Program-made: the position numbers and the translations under genes
The notes under the pieces: generated by a model
What the model was told of the DNA's origin: nothing
Database searches by the model: none
Seen by the model: only the letters and a program-made list of their open reading frames with translations
Part shown: piece after piece, positions 25,194-34,016 of the stretch
Numbering within the stretch: position 1 is the first letter of the stretch
Layout: each line of letters starts with the position of its first letter
Assembly (NCBI GenBank): GCA_040755725.1
Contig: JBFMAI010000031.1
Coordinates: 62,001 to 126,000 of the forward strand
Reading direction: 5' to 3'
Source of the DNA: JBFMAI01 sp040755725
GTDB taxonomy: Bacteria > Planctomycetota > Phycisphaerae > UBA1845 > Fen-1342
DNA length: 64,000 bases

Positions 25194-26987
25194 ATGACGC
25201 GCTACCGCGCTGCGATCGTGCTGCTGATCCTCGCCGTCGCGGCCGGGACGGCCCTGCGGGCCCGGCTGATCGCGGCCAAGCGCACGCTGAACCACGACGA
25301 GGCCATCTCGTACTTGTGCGCCGCGGGCAAACAGGGGCTCTATCGGGAACAGAGCCAGGCCGTGACGCCGCCCTTCGGCACGTGGGCCCGCGCCGCCGAG
25401 CTCAAGCAGTTCCTCCACCCCGACGAACCGCTCTGCTTCGGCCGTATCGGCCACGATCTGGCCGCCACCGACATCCACCCGCCGCTGTACTTCTGGCTGC
25501 TACACGGGTGGGTGTTGGCGGTCGGCGTTCACACGTGGAGCGGACCGGCGTTGAACACGCTCCTGGCGGCGGCGGCGGCCGTCGCGTTGTTCGGCCTGGC
25601 CTGTATCGTCGTGCGCGACCGACTGGCCGCCGCCGCCGTCGCCGCGATCTGGGTCGTCAGCCCCGCCGTCATCGACACGTGCTTCGAGGCCCGGCACTAC
25701 GACCTGCTGGCGTTGTGCGGCGTCGGGTTCACGTGGGCCGCCCTGCGTTGTGTCGAAGCGCCAGCACGGCGGCGGCGACCACATCCCGATCACGGCGCGC
25801 AACTCGGCCACTCGACGGGGGAGGGCGAGTCTTCGGGCGAGCCGCGGCTCGGCAGGAGCTTCGCCCTCCCGCGCTGGGCGCTCGCGCACAGGGAATCGGT
25901 TTGGCTCGCGGTCGCCACGCTCGCGGGCCTGTTGACGCACTATCACTTCGTGCTGCTCGTGGCGGCGGCCGGGGCGTGGCTCGCAGTCGCGCTGCGCCGG
26001 GAGCCGCGCCGACTGCTGCCCCTCGCGGCGGCCGTCCTGGCGGGGAGCTTGGCGTTCGTCGCCGTCCACCCCCACTTTCTCGCCTCGGTGCTGCGAGCAC
26101 GCGAGCAGGCCCAGGGATTCGATATCGCCGACCTCCTCCCGCGCCTGGAAGCAACGTTGCTGACGTACTCCACCTTCTTCATCAGCACGGCCAGCAACGC
26201 CTGGCTGATCCACAAGTACCTGTTCCCCCTCGGTGTCGCCGCACTGGTCGTAGCCACGCTCACCGCTTGGTTTCTACTGCGCCGCCGTTCGACCGCTTCC
26301 GCTCCCTCGCGGTCGCGGCTCGGATCAGAGGGGCCCGGCCGGTCGGAACGCACGGTCGTGTACTTCTTTCTAACGATGGCCGGCTTCAACACCGCGCTGT
26401 ATCTCGCCGGGGTCAGCCCCCAACACGCGATGGGCCCCCAGTACCTCGCCCTCGTCTGGCCCTTCCTCGCGTTTTGGCCCGTTCTGCTGCTGGCCCGCCT
26501 GCGCCCGCTCGTGACACCCACGCTGCTGCTGCTCTGCACGGCGGCCACGGCGACCGGGGCCGTCGGCGTGCAGCGCCAAGTCGCCCGATCCGCACACGCG
26601 CCCGATCCCCATCGCTTCCTGTCCACGGCCCCCGTGGTCGTCGTCGACAACGTGGCCCGCGGCGTGCTGCCGTGCATCGCCTGGCACTTGGCCGACGACC
26701 AGCCGGTCCTCGCTGCCCCGGAAGCCTGGTTGTTGGAGCACGTGGACGGCTGGACGACCCGCCTCGCGCCCGGCGCGATCTACGTCGGCGTCGCCAGCTA
26801 CGGCAACACGCCCGCCGGCCGGGAACGCCTCCTACGAACCTTGTCCGCGCGCCACGAGGTCACGCCGCTGGACCACGGTATCTTCGGCGTTGGCCGCCTG
26901 CACCTGCTGGCTGGCGCCCGCGCCCGTACGCCCGGCGGGCTGGGCGGCCACCCCGGGGCTTTCAAATCCGCCCCCCCGGGGGGATAA
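25194..26987 (+). CDS. GT39/ArnT-like membrane glycosyltransferase
   Basis: A 597-residue polytopic protein resembling lipid-phosphate-sugar dependent transferases. The first periplasmic loop contains the acidic NHDEAISY motif expected for GT-C enzymes, followed by FWLLHGWVLAVG and many helices. Two hydrophilic inserts interrupt the membrane region and coincide with dispersed repeats: residues about 197-225 (25817-25870, HSTGEGESSGEPRLGRS) and about 368-383 (26294-26330, SAPSRSRLGSEG). It probably adds a sugar or modifies the glycan on the periplasmic side using a polyprenyl-linked donor. Confidence 0.8.
   Translation: MTRYRAAIVLLILAVAAGTALRARLIAAKRTLNHDEAISYLCAAGKQGLYREQSQAVTPPFGTWARAAELKQFLHPDEPLCFGRIGHDLAATDIHPPLYFWLLHGWVLAVGVHTWSGPALNTLLAAAAAVALFGLACIVVRDRLAAAAVAAIWVVSPAVIDTCFEARHYDLLALCGVGFTWAALRCVEAPARRRRPHPDHGAQLGHSTGEGESSGEPRLGRSFALPRWALAHRESVWLAVATLAGLLTHYHFVLLVAAAGAWLAVALRREPRRLLPLAAAVLAGSLAFVAVHPHFLASVLRAREQAQGFDIADLLPRLEATLLTYSTFFISTASNAWLIHKYLFPLGVAALVVATLTAWFLLRRRSTASAPSRSRLGSEGPGRSERTVVYFFLTMAGFNTALYLAGVSPQHAMGPQYLALVWPFLAFWPVLLLARLRPLVTPTLLLLCTAATATGAVGVQRQVARSAHAPDPHRFLSTAPVVVVDNVARGVLPCIAWHLADDQPVLAAPEAWLLEHVDGWTTRLAPGAIYVGVASYGNTPAGRERLLRTLSARHEVTPLDHGIFGVGRLHLLAGARARTPGGLGGHPGAFKSAPPGG
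25817..25870. repeat. Dispersed palindromic repeat inside a gene
   Basis: GGGGGAGGGCGA at the left and TCGCCCTCCC at the right enclose GAGCCGCGGCTCGGC. It lies in frame within the GT39-like gene and keeps it open. Confidence 0.82.
26294..26330. repeat. Dispersed repeat inside the GT39-like gene
   Basis: GCTCCCTCGCGGTCGCGGCT, in frame, encoding APSRSRLGSEG in a region expected to be membrane loop. It resembles the TSPERQRG element in reverse. Confidence 0.6.
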
Positions 26988-26996
26988 TGCGCTATC

Positions 26997-27800
26997 ATGG
27001 CCGAATCACCGCTAGCCGTATTTGAAGACCCGGGCCGGCACAGCACGGTCTCGCAGATCATCCGGCAGTATTCGACGAACCCGACCGACGTACGCGAGGC
27101 GGTCCTGGCGGGACTGGACCTGTCGTCGGCCCGGAGTGTCTTGGACCTGGGCTGCGGGTTCGGGTTCATGACGGAAGTCGTGGCCCGGCGGGTGGCATCG
27201 GACGCCGAGATCATCGGTCTCGACGCCTGCGCGACCAACGGGCCGCCGTTCCTTCAGCACGTGACCGCGGCCGGGCGTCGGGGGCGGTTCGTGTGTCAGC
27301 GGGTCGAGCGCCGGCTCGATTGGCCGGACGGTCATTTTGATCTGGTTGTGGCCAGCTACTCGCTGTACTTCTTCCCGGACGCGGTGGCCGAGGTGGCGCG
27401 GGTGCTGTCCCCCGGCGGGCTCTTCGTCGCGGTGACGCACACCGAGTCGTCGTGCCGCGACCTGCTGCGCGTGGCGGGGTTGCCGCTGTCGGACGATCGG
27501 CTGCTGGGCAATGTGCAGCACTTCAGCGCCGAGAACGGGCAGCGCCTGTTGCAGCCGCACTTCACCTCGATCGAGCGCGTGGACTATGGCAACCGCCTGG
27601 TCTTCGAAGCCGATGCGCTCGACGATTTCCTGACCTACCTGCGGTTCAAGCTGCCGCTGATCCTTCCGGCCACGGAGCCCGGCGACGAGGTCCCCAAGCC
27701 GATGTCCGACGCTATTCGGCGCGCCCTGGCCGATCGGCCGCGGGTCGTCTTCGAGAAGAACGACGCGGCCTTCCGCTGCCGGGAGCCGCGATGCCGCTGA
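26997..27800 (+). CDS. SAM-dependent methyltransferase
   Basis: A 267-residue class I methyltransferase with SARSVLDLGCGFGFMTEVVA (motif I), IIGLDACATNG, FDLVVASYSLYFFPDAVAEV and RVLSPGGLFVAVTHTES. It resembles ubiquinone/menaquinone-type (UbiE-like) enzymes, but the substrate is not evident. The start is preceded by GGGGGGATAATGCGCTATC, nine bases after the GT39-like stop, and the 3' end overlaps the Nudix gene by 10 bases. It could belong to the glycan operon or to the Nudix pair. Confidence 0.82.
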   Translation: MAESPLAVFEDPGRHSTVSQIIRQYSTNPTDVREAVLAGLDLSSARSVLDLGCGFGFMTEVVARRVASDAEIIGLDACATNGPPFLQHVTAAGRRGRFVCQRVERRLDWPDGHFDLVVASYSLYFFPDAVAEVARVLSPGGLFVAVTHTESSCRDLLRVAGLPLSDDRLLGNVQHFSAENGQRLLQPHFTSIERVDYGNRLVFEADALDDFLTYLRFKLPLILPATEPGDEVPKPMSDAIRRALADRPRVVFEKNDAAFRCREPRCR

Positions 27801-28777
27801 CGCCCCGGTACTGCTCGCAGTGCGCGCAGCCGGTGACCACCCGGGAAATGCAGGGTCGCCCGCGCCCGGTTTGTCCCGCGTGCGGCACCGTCTTCTACGC
27901 CAACCCGTTGCCCGTCGCCGCCGCCATCGTCCTGAACGCGCGGCGTGAGGTGCTGCTCGTCAAGCGTCGCCGGCCCCCGCACCAGGGTCACTGGTGCCTG
28001 CCGATGGGCTTCGCGGAACTGGGTGAGACCATCGCCGAGGCCGCCCTGCGTGAGTTGCAGGAAGAAACCGGCCTCCAGGGCCGCGTGCTCGGCTTGGTCG
28101 ATAGCGACTCGCTGCCCAGCGAGCACTACGGCGACTTGCTCATCGTCACGTTCGAGGTGGAGAAGATCGGCGGCCGTGAGCAACCCGGCGACGACGCCGA
28201 CGACGTGCGCTACTGGCCCCTCGGCCAGCACCCCCCATTGGCCTTCAGCTCGAACGACAAGGCCCTGCGGCAGTGCATCGCCGCCCGCCTCGAAACCTGG
28301 GCCATGCAGGACTCCTTCGACGCCCTCCAGCGCGGCGACGACCGGGTCATGCTCTCCGACGACCTGATCGCTCTGGTCCAAGACCGCGCCGCCGAGGTCG
28401 CGCGGCAGTGGCTGGCGGACGTGCGGAGCAACCCGACGACGCCGACGTACCATACCCACGCCGAAGCACCCCTCCGGGAGCGGGCCACGCAGGCCGTCTC
28501 GCAATTTGGCCGCTGGCTCCGCGGCGACGAGGCCCGCGAGGAGGTGCGGGCCTTCTACCGCGCGCTGGGCCAGGAGCGCCAGCGGCAGGGTTTTCGCCTG
28601 CACGAAGTCCTCAGTTCGCTCACGCTGCTGAAGAAGCACACCTGGATGACGGCGTGGGCCCACCGTTCGTCGACCCGCCCGATCGACCTGTACCGGCTGC
28701 TCGAACTCAATCGGCGCACCGCGGTCTTTTTTGACAAGGCAATCTACCACACCGCCCGCGGCTTCGAGCCCGATTGA
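27791..28777 (+). CDS. Nudix hydrolase fused to RsbRD-like domain
   Basis: A 328-residue two-domain protein. Residues 1-35 are a zinc ribbon (CSQC and CPAC pairs) like that of NudC-type pyrophosphatases. The Nudix domain has a perfect box GFAELGETIAEAALRELQEE at about 73-92, continuing TGL. From about residue 175 the chain is helical (LSDDLIALVQDRAAEVARQW through RRTAVFFDKAIYHTARGFE) and resembles the N-terminal domain of RsbRD stressosome proteins. The ATG at 27791 overlaps the methyltransferase stop by 10 bases. The fusion suggests nucleotide hydrolysis or binding linked to a stress-signalling module. The substrate is unknown. Confidence 0.8.
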   Translation: MPLTPRYCSQCAQPVTTREMQGRPRPVCPACGTVFYANPLPVAAAIVLNARREVLLVKRRRPPHQGHWCLPMGFAELGETIAEAALRELQEETGLQGRVLGLVDSDSLPSEHYGDLLIVTFEVEKIGGREQPGDDADDVRYWPLGQHPPLAFSSNDKALRQCIAARLETWAMQDSFDALQRGDDRVMLSDDLIALVQDRAAEVARQWLADVRSNPTTPTYHTHAEAPLRERATQAVSQFGRWLRGDEAREEVRAFYRALGQERQRQGFRLHEVLSSLTLLKKHTWMTAWAHRSSTRPIDLYRLLELNRRTAVFFDKAIYHTARGFEPD

Positions 28778-28790
28778 GCCTTCCCGTCCG

Positions 28791-31532
28791 TCAACTTCGC
28801 GTCGTGGGTTCGCAGAAGACCGGGAAGCGGAGACACAGGGCGCGGCGGGCCCGGGCGATTAGCTCGGCGGGCACCCCGGCGGCGCCGGCATCACGCAGGA
28901 GGCGCTGCACGAACGCCGCCGGTTCGTCGGGCCCCGCGACTGCTTCCCCGAGCGCAGATTCCAACGCCGCCAGGCCGTCGTCCACGTGCTCGCCAACCAG
29001 CAGGCACAGCGCCAGCCGAATCCGCAGCGGCCGGGCCAGCTCGTCGTACTGCTGCCGCTGAATCACGGGCAGGCTGGCGAGGGCCTGCCGCAGCAACGCG
29101 ACGGCCGGCTCGGGGCCCCCCTCGGCCGAGCGCAGCACGTGGTCCGCTTGCTCCGAGAGGGCCGTCGCCTGGAGCGCGGGGAAACGCGGACGCAAGGGTC
29201 CGTACAATTCTACCGCACGGCCGGCCAGCGCCGCCGCTCGCTCAAAGTCCCCCCGCAGACCGCAGACCGCCGCGGCCAGCCGGTAAGCCTCCGGGGCCAT
29301 CGACGCCACGATCGCATCGACGTCGGTCTGCGGCGTAATTGGACCGGCCGCGGCCAGAAAGTCGCCCAGCACGCTATCGAAGCCGGAAACGCCCGCGAAT
29401 TGCTCCAGCGTCGCCCGCCACGGCCCGTACGGGTCGCCGAAGCGGAGCGCATCGCGCAACAGGGCCACGTGATCGGGCAGCGCCGCGGGATAGCGTGTGA
29501 GCGCCAGCAACGTCTCGACATCGTAGGGTGTCCGCTGACGCTGCCAACGCCACGCGCGCTCGGCCTGCTCCATCCACGTTCGCGCGGTTGACGGATCGAC
29601 CTCCGCGGTCAGGTGGGCCAGCCACTCGGCGGCCCGCGCGGCGTATACGTCCGTGTACTCGAAGGCTGGAACGCGGTTGCGCAGCTCCCCCGCCGCTTCG
29701 TACGCCCGCGTGGCCCGGGCGATCGCGGCGGCGCGGGCCTCGGGGCGGGAGGCGGTGGCGGTGTACCACGCTTGCACGGCCGGCCGGGCCGCGCCGAACA
29801 GGCACTGGACTTCCAGCCGCCGGGCCGCCATCACGCGGACGGGATCGAGCAGTCGCCGTCGCGCTGCGGCGGCTTCGTTCAGGGCCGCGTCGTAGTTCTC
29901 GCGGTTGTACGCCGCCTGGGCCGCGAATTCGTGTTGCACGCCGGTCCAGTTGCGCGCGGCCAGCCAGCCGCAGCCGACGGCGGCGGCCAGGACCACGAAA
30001 GCTGCGAGCTGGGCCGCGGCGGCGGGCGTCCGAGCCGACGAATGGTTTTGGGCCGCGGCCGGCGCCGACGGCCCGTCCGCCGGCGCCGGTGTTCCATTCC
30101 GACAGGCGACCCACAGCGTCCCCAACAAAGTGAAGAAGATGGCCGGGACGCCCGGCAGGCGCAGCGCACTACCGAATGCCGCGTCACCGAGAATCGCCGC
30201 GACGGCCGCCAGCAGACTCCGCAGCGGCCACGGCGACTCGTCCGCCGGTTGAGGCCCGCGCGCGATCTGCTCGCCCGGACGGCGGCCGGCGCGGGCCCGC
30301 AGCGCCGCCACCGCGGCCGCGATCGTCGCGATCATCCCCCCGACCCACGTCACCCCGCCCACCAGCCCGATTTCCGCTAGTACCTCGAACAGCTCGTTGT
30401 GGGCGTGCTCGACGATCTCACCCATGAACGCCGCCGGATCGAGCGCTCGGTCGCGCACCGCGTAGGCACCGGCCAGGCGAGGATAGGCGGCGGCCCCCTG
30501 GCCGGCGACGCGCGTCCACGAGTCCGCGTTCCACAGCTCGGCCGCGTACCGCCAGGCATACAGCCGAAACCGCATCGTCGCCCCGCGCGCCATCGTCGCG
30601 TCGAGGTGCGACGTGGAGAACCACCACGCTCCCCCAGCGACCACGGCGATCCCCAGGGTGGCAGCAAGGACTTGCCGCCAGCGCGCCGATGCGACGCTCA
30701 CCCCGAACGCGACCAGCCCCGCTCCCAGACCCAGCAATGCTCCCCGGCTGTAGGTCAGCCAGAGACACCAGAACAGCGGCACGAGCGACAGCGCCGCCGC
30801 CACGGCCGCGATGTTGGTTCCGCGGCGCGGCCTGCCCCCCGCGCGGCCCAGGGCTTCGCCGATGGTCCCCAGCGCGATCAACACGCCGGGCAGCAGAGCC
30901 GCGGCCAAGGTCGCCGGATTGCCCAACGGGAAGCCGGGCCGGTGGTATGGGTTGCGCTCGTGGAAGTACCAGACGCACAGCGCGGCCGCCAGCGCCGACA
31001 ACACCATGATCCCGTGCAGCAGCGGGCGCACGAGCCGGGCCGGCAGGGCGACCGCCAGCGACACGGCCCACGCCACGCTGATGGCGTACAGAAGCGCCTG
31101 GCCGCGCGCCAAGTCCGCGTCCCCGGCCCACAGACTGCTCAATAGCGACAACGCCACCCACAGCCCCAGCAACACCTGGGCGTGCCGCAGTGCCCCGCGC
31201 GGCGAGGCCGCCGCGCCGCCTCTCCGCCGCGCCAGGCTCACCGCCGCCACCAGTAGCCCCACCGCCGCCGCTAGGTGCAACGCGAAGTCCTTGATCTCCA
31301 CGCCGCGCACACTCACCAAGCGGCCCCCCAGTGACATGGCTTCGACCACCCGGTGCAGCCAGGAGCCGGGGCGCCACGGTATCGCCCCGGGGTACGTCTC
31401 ACCCGTCGGGGGGCTGATCAGGAAGAACGTCGCCGCCACCAACGCAAGGGCCGCTCCCAACGCGACCCCGGAGCAGACAGCGCGGCGCGTTTCCCCCCCG
31501 GCGGACGGGGCGACAGCGGTCGGCTCGTTCAT
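28791..31532 (-). CDS. O-antigen ligase-like protein with C-terminal helical repeats
   Basis: A 913-residue protein. The ATG at 31532 (MNEPTAVAPSAGG) is chosen because the next residues lead into the first helix. Residues 20-480 hold about 11 membrane helices with LTYSRGALLGLGAGLVAFG and the ligase-type loop GEIVEHAHNELFEVLAEIGL. After a last helix near residue 505, the remaining 390 residues are Ala-rich amphipathic helices reminiscent of TPRs (RENYDAALNEAAAARRRL and similar). It is likely a Wzy-like polymerase or ligase with a periplasmic scaffold. It converges on the Nudix gene with 13 bases between stops. Confidence 0.83.
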   Translation of the reverse strand: MNEPTAVAPSAGGETRRAVCSGVALGAALALVAATFFLISPPTGETYPGAIPWRPGSWLHRVVEAMSLGGRLVSVRGVEIKDFALHLAAAVGLLVAAVSLARRRGGAAASPRGALRHAQVLLGLWVALSLLSSLWAGDADLARGQALLYAISVAWAVSLAVALPARLVRPLLHGIMVLSALAAALCVWYFHERNPYHRPGFPLGNPATLAAALLPGVLIALGTIGEALGRAGGRPRRGTNIAAVAAALSLVPLFWCLWLTYSRGALLGLGAGLVAFGVSVASARWRQVLAATLGIAVVAGGAWWFSTSHLDATMARGATMRFRLYAWRYAAELWNADSWTRVAGQGAAAYPRLAGAYAVRDRALDPAAFMGEIVEHAHNELFEVLAEIGLVGGVTWVGGMIATIAAAVAALRARAGRRPGEQIARGPQPADESPWPLRSLLAAVAAILGDAAFGSALRLPGVPAIFFTLLGTLWVACRNGTPAPADGPSAPAAAQNHSSARTPAAAAQLAAFVVLAAAVGCGWLAARNWTGVQHEFAAQAAYNRENYDAALNEAAAARRRLLDPVRVMAARRLEVQCLFGAARPAVQAWYTATASRPEARAAAIARATRAYEAAGELRNRVPAFEYTDVYAARAAEWLAHLTAEVDPSTARTWMEQAERAWRWQRQRTPYDVETLLALTRYPAALPDHVALLRDALRFGDPYGPWRATLEQFAGVSGFDSVLGDFLAAAGPITPQTDVDAIVASMAPEAYRLAAAVCGLRGDFERAAALAGRAVELYGPLRPRFPALQATALSEQADHVLRSAEGGPEPAVALLRQALASLPVIQRQQYDELARPLRIRLALCLLVGEHVDDGLAALESALGEAVAGPDEPAAFVQRLLRDAGAAGVPAELIARARRALCLRFPVFCEPTTRS

Positions 31533-31726
31533 CGACGCTCCCGTGTTGCTCCGGCCGCGACGCCGGTACAATGCCACCTGCGGCCGTGATCTCTCGGTGT
31601 GCCACGGACGGCCGGCTACCGCGCCCGGAGGCGGTCAGTATAGCCGAGGGTCGGCCGGCGCATGAGCGCCGTGCCGCCCGCGCTCGTCGCCGGGCTGAAC
31701 AGGGATGGCATTCGACGGCGGTGACG

Positions 31727-33175
31727 ATGAGCCCGACAGCCGTAGCTCCCAAACCCCTTCACACGGGGCCGTGCGTGATTCCCCCCGACTTCGAACGACG
31801 GCACCTTCATTTGGTGGGCATCGGCGGGTGCGGTATGTCCGCGCTGGCCGCCTTGCTGCTGCGCCGCGGTACGCGCCTGAGCGGCTCCGACGCCCAAACG
31901 TCCGGCGAGTTGGAGCGCCTCGGCGCGGCGGGCGCCAAGATCATTCGGCACGGCGCGGCGGGGGAGATTCCGTCGGAGACCGCACTAGTGGTTGCCTCCG
32001 CCGCCATTCCCGCGGATCACGCTGAGCTGACCGAAGCGCGGCGCCGCGGCTTGCCGGTCGTGAAGTACGCCGAGCTGCTCGGCGCGGTGATGGACCGCTG
32101 CGAGGGGATCGCCATCAGCGGTACGCACGGCAAGAGCACGACGACCGCGTGGCTGGCGTTCGTGCTGCGCGAGGCGGGGCTCGATCCCAGCTTTGTCGTG
32201 GGGGCCACCGTGCCCCAGCTCGGGGGCGGCAGCGGCGTCGGCCACGGTCGCCACTTCGTCGCGGAGGCGTGCGAGTACGACCGGTCGTTCCTGCACCTGC
32301 GGCCGCGCCGCGCCGCGATCCTCAACATCGAGGAAGATCACCTCGATTGCTATCGTGACTTAGCGGAGATCCGCGAAGCTTTTGCAACGTTCGGCCGGGG
32401 CGTGGCGCCCGACGGCCTGATCGTGCTCAACGCCGACGACGCCCGCTGCCAATCCCTCGTCCCGGAATTGGGCTGCGGCGTACAGACGGTCGGCACTTGC
32501 GCGCCGGCGGACTGGCAGCCGGCCAACCTCGCCCTGAGCGACGGGCGCTACGCCTTCGACGTCGTCCATGGCGGCGCCGCCCTCGGCCGGCTGCATCCCC
32601 GCCTGGCCGGCCGGCACACCGTGGGCAACGCGCTGGTCGTGGCCGCGCTGGCCCACGATTGCGGCGTGCCGTGGGACACCGTGCAGGCCGGGATCGAGGC
32701 GTTCGAGGGGGCCCGGCGGCGCCTGGAACTGCGCGGCGAGGTCGGCGGCCTCCGCGTCCTGGACGACTACGCCCATCATCCGACGGAGATTCGTGCCACG
32801 CTCCAGGCGGCGCGCGAACGCTACAATCCCCAGCGGCTGTGGTGTGTCTTCCAGCCACACCAACACTCGCGGACCCGCTTCCTGCTGGCCGATTTCGCCC
32901 GGAGCTTCGCGTTGGCCGACCACGTCCTCGTCCCGGACATCTACTTCGTCCGCGACAGCGAGCGCGAACGCGAGCGCGTCCGCGCCGAGGACCTGGTCGC
33001 CCGCATTCGTGCCGGCGGCGGCGACGCGGCTTACCTGCCCGCGTTCGACGCCATCGTCGAGCGGTTGGCGTGCGACGCCCGCCCGGGCGACGTGGTCCTC
33101 ACGATGGGCGCCGGCAACATCTGGAAGGTCGCCGATGGACTGGTTCAGCGGCTTCGAGCCCATCTGCCAGACTGA
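31727..33175 (+). CDS. murC: UDP-N-acetylmuramate--L-alanine ligase
   Basis: A 482-residue Mur ligase that adds L-Ala to UDP-MurNAc in the cytosol. Domain 1 begins HLHLVGIGGCGMSALAALLL; the ATP loop is SGTHGKSTTTAW at about 131-142; EACEYDRSFLHL and NIEEDHLDCY match MurC, and DDYAHHPTEI is the C-terminal domain signature. The ATG at 31727 is chosen because the homology starts about 25 residues later; the longer frame upstream is low complexity. The gene overlaps murB by 41 bases and starts the murC-murB-ddl-ftsQ cluster. It shows that this lineage makes peptidoglycan precursors. Confidence 0.95.
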   Translation: MSPTAVAPKPLHTGPCVIPPDFERRHLHLVGIGGCGMSALAALLLRRGTRLSGSDAQTSGELERLGAAGAKIIRHGAAGEIPSETALVVASAAIPADHAELTEARRRGLPVVKYAELLGAVMDRCEGIAISGTHGKSTTTAWLAFVLREAGLDPSFVVGATVPQLGGGSGVGHGRHFVAEACEYDRSFLHLRPRRAAILNIEEDHLDCYRDLAEIREAFATFGRGVAPDGLIVLNADDARCQSLVPELGCGVQTVGTCAPADWQPANLALSDGRYAFDVVHGGAALGRLHPRLAGRHTVGNALVVAALAHDCGVPWDTVQAGIEAFEGARRRLELRGEVGGLRVLDDYAHHPTEIRATLQAARERYNPQRLWCVFQPHQHSRTRFLLADFARSFALADHVLVPDIYFVRDSERERERVRAEDLVARIRAGGGDAAYLPAFDAIVERLACDARPGDVVLTMGAGNIWKVADGLVQRLRAHLPD

Positions 33176-34016
33176 CGTCCCGCTGGCCGAGCTGACGTGG
33201 TATCGCCTCGGCGGACCGGCCCGCTGGCTCCTGACCCCGCGCGACGAGGACGAGCTGGCCGCCGTCCTTCGCCGTGCCCACGAGCACGGCGTCCGCTGGC
33301 GTGTGCTCGGCCGTGGGGCCAATCTCCTCGTCCGCGACACCGGCTTCGACGGCGCCGTCATCGTGCTGTCCCACGTCTACTGGGAGCACGTGGACTTCGA
33401 GCCGCCGCTCGTCCACGCCCGCGCCGGGGTGGACCTGCCGCGCCTCGTCCGCAGCACGCTCGACCGCGGGCTGCTCGGTCTCGAAGGGCTGGCGGGCATT
33501 CCGGGCACGGTCGGTGGGGCGACGCGCATGAACGCCGGCGGTCGCCACGGTGCCTTGGCCGACCACCTCCGCGCGGTCCGCTTCGCCCGGTCGGATGGCA
33601 CGCTGGTGAACCGGCCCGCCGCCGAGCTGGCCTTCGGCTACCGCACCAGCGGCCTGGGTGACGCCGTGGTGGTGCAGATCACGCTCGAGCTTGAGCCGGG
33701 GGACCGTGAGCCGGCGATGGAGCGGTTCCGGGCCATCTGGAACGAGAAGTACTCCACGCAGCCCCCCGTCGCCGCCCGCTCGGCCGGCTGCGTCTTCAAG
33801 AATCCCCCCGGCCACGCCGCCGGCCGCTTGCTGGACGAGGCCGGTCTCAAAGGGCAGCGTCACGGCGGCGCCGAGATCAGTTCGCGGCACGCCAACTTCA
33901 TCATCGCCCACCCCGGCGCGACCTCGCAGGACGTGTTGGACCTGATCGCGCTGGCCAAGGAGCGCGTCCACCGTGCGACCGGCATCGAACTCGAACTCGA
34001 AGTCGAAGTCTGGTGA
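33135..34016 (+). CDS. murB: UDP-N-acetylenolpyruvoylglucosamine reductase
   Basis: A 293-residue FAD-dependent reductase that makes UDP-MurNAc. ELTWYRLGGPARWLLTPRDE, GRGANLLVRD, GIPGTVGGATRMNAGG and SAGCVFKNPPG are standard MurB segments; the latter holds a Ser near the active site. It resembles the shorter type II MurB. The ATG at 33135 (MDWFSGFEPI) lies within the end of murC. It is followed by ddl with a 44-base overlap. Confidence 0.94.
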   Translation: MDWFSGFEPICQTDVPLAELTWYRLGGPARWLLTPRDEDELAAVLRRAHEHGVRWRVLGRGANLLVRDTGFDGAVIVLSHVYWEHVDFEPPLVHARAGVDLPRLVRSTLDRGLLGLEGLAGIPGTVGGATRMNAGGRHGALADHLRAVRFARSDGTLVNRPAAELAFGYRTSGLGDAVVVQITLELEPGDREPAMERFRAIWNEKYSTQPPVAARSAGCVFKNPPGHAAGRLLDEAGLKGQRHGGAEISSRHANFIIAHPGATSQDVLDLIALAKERVHRATGIELELEVEVW

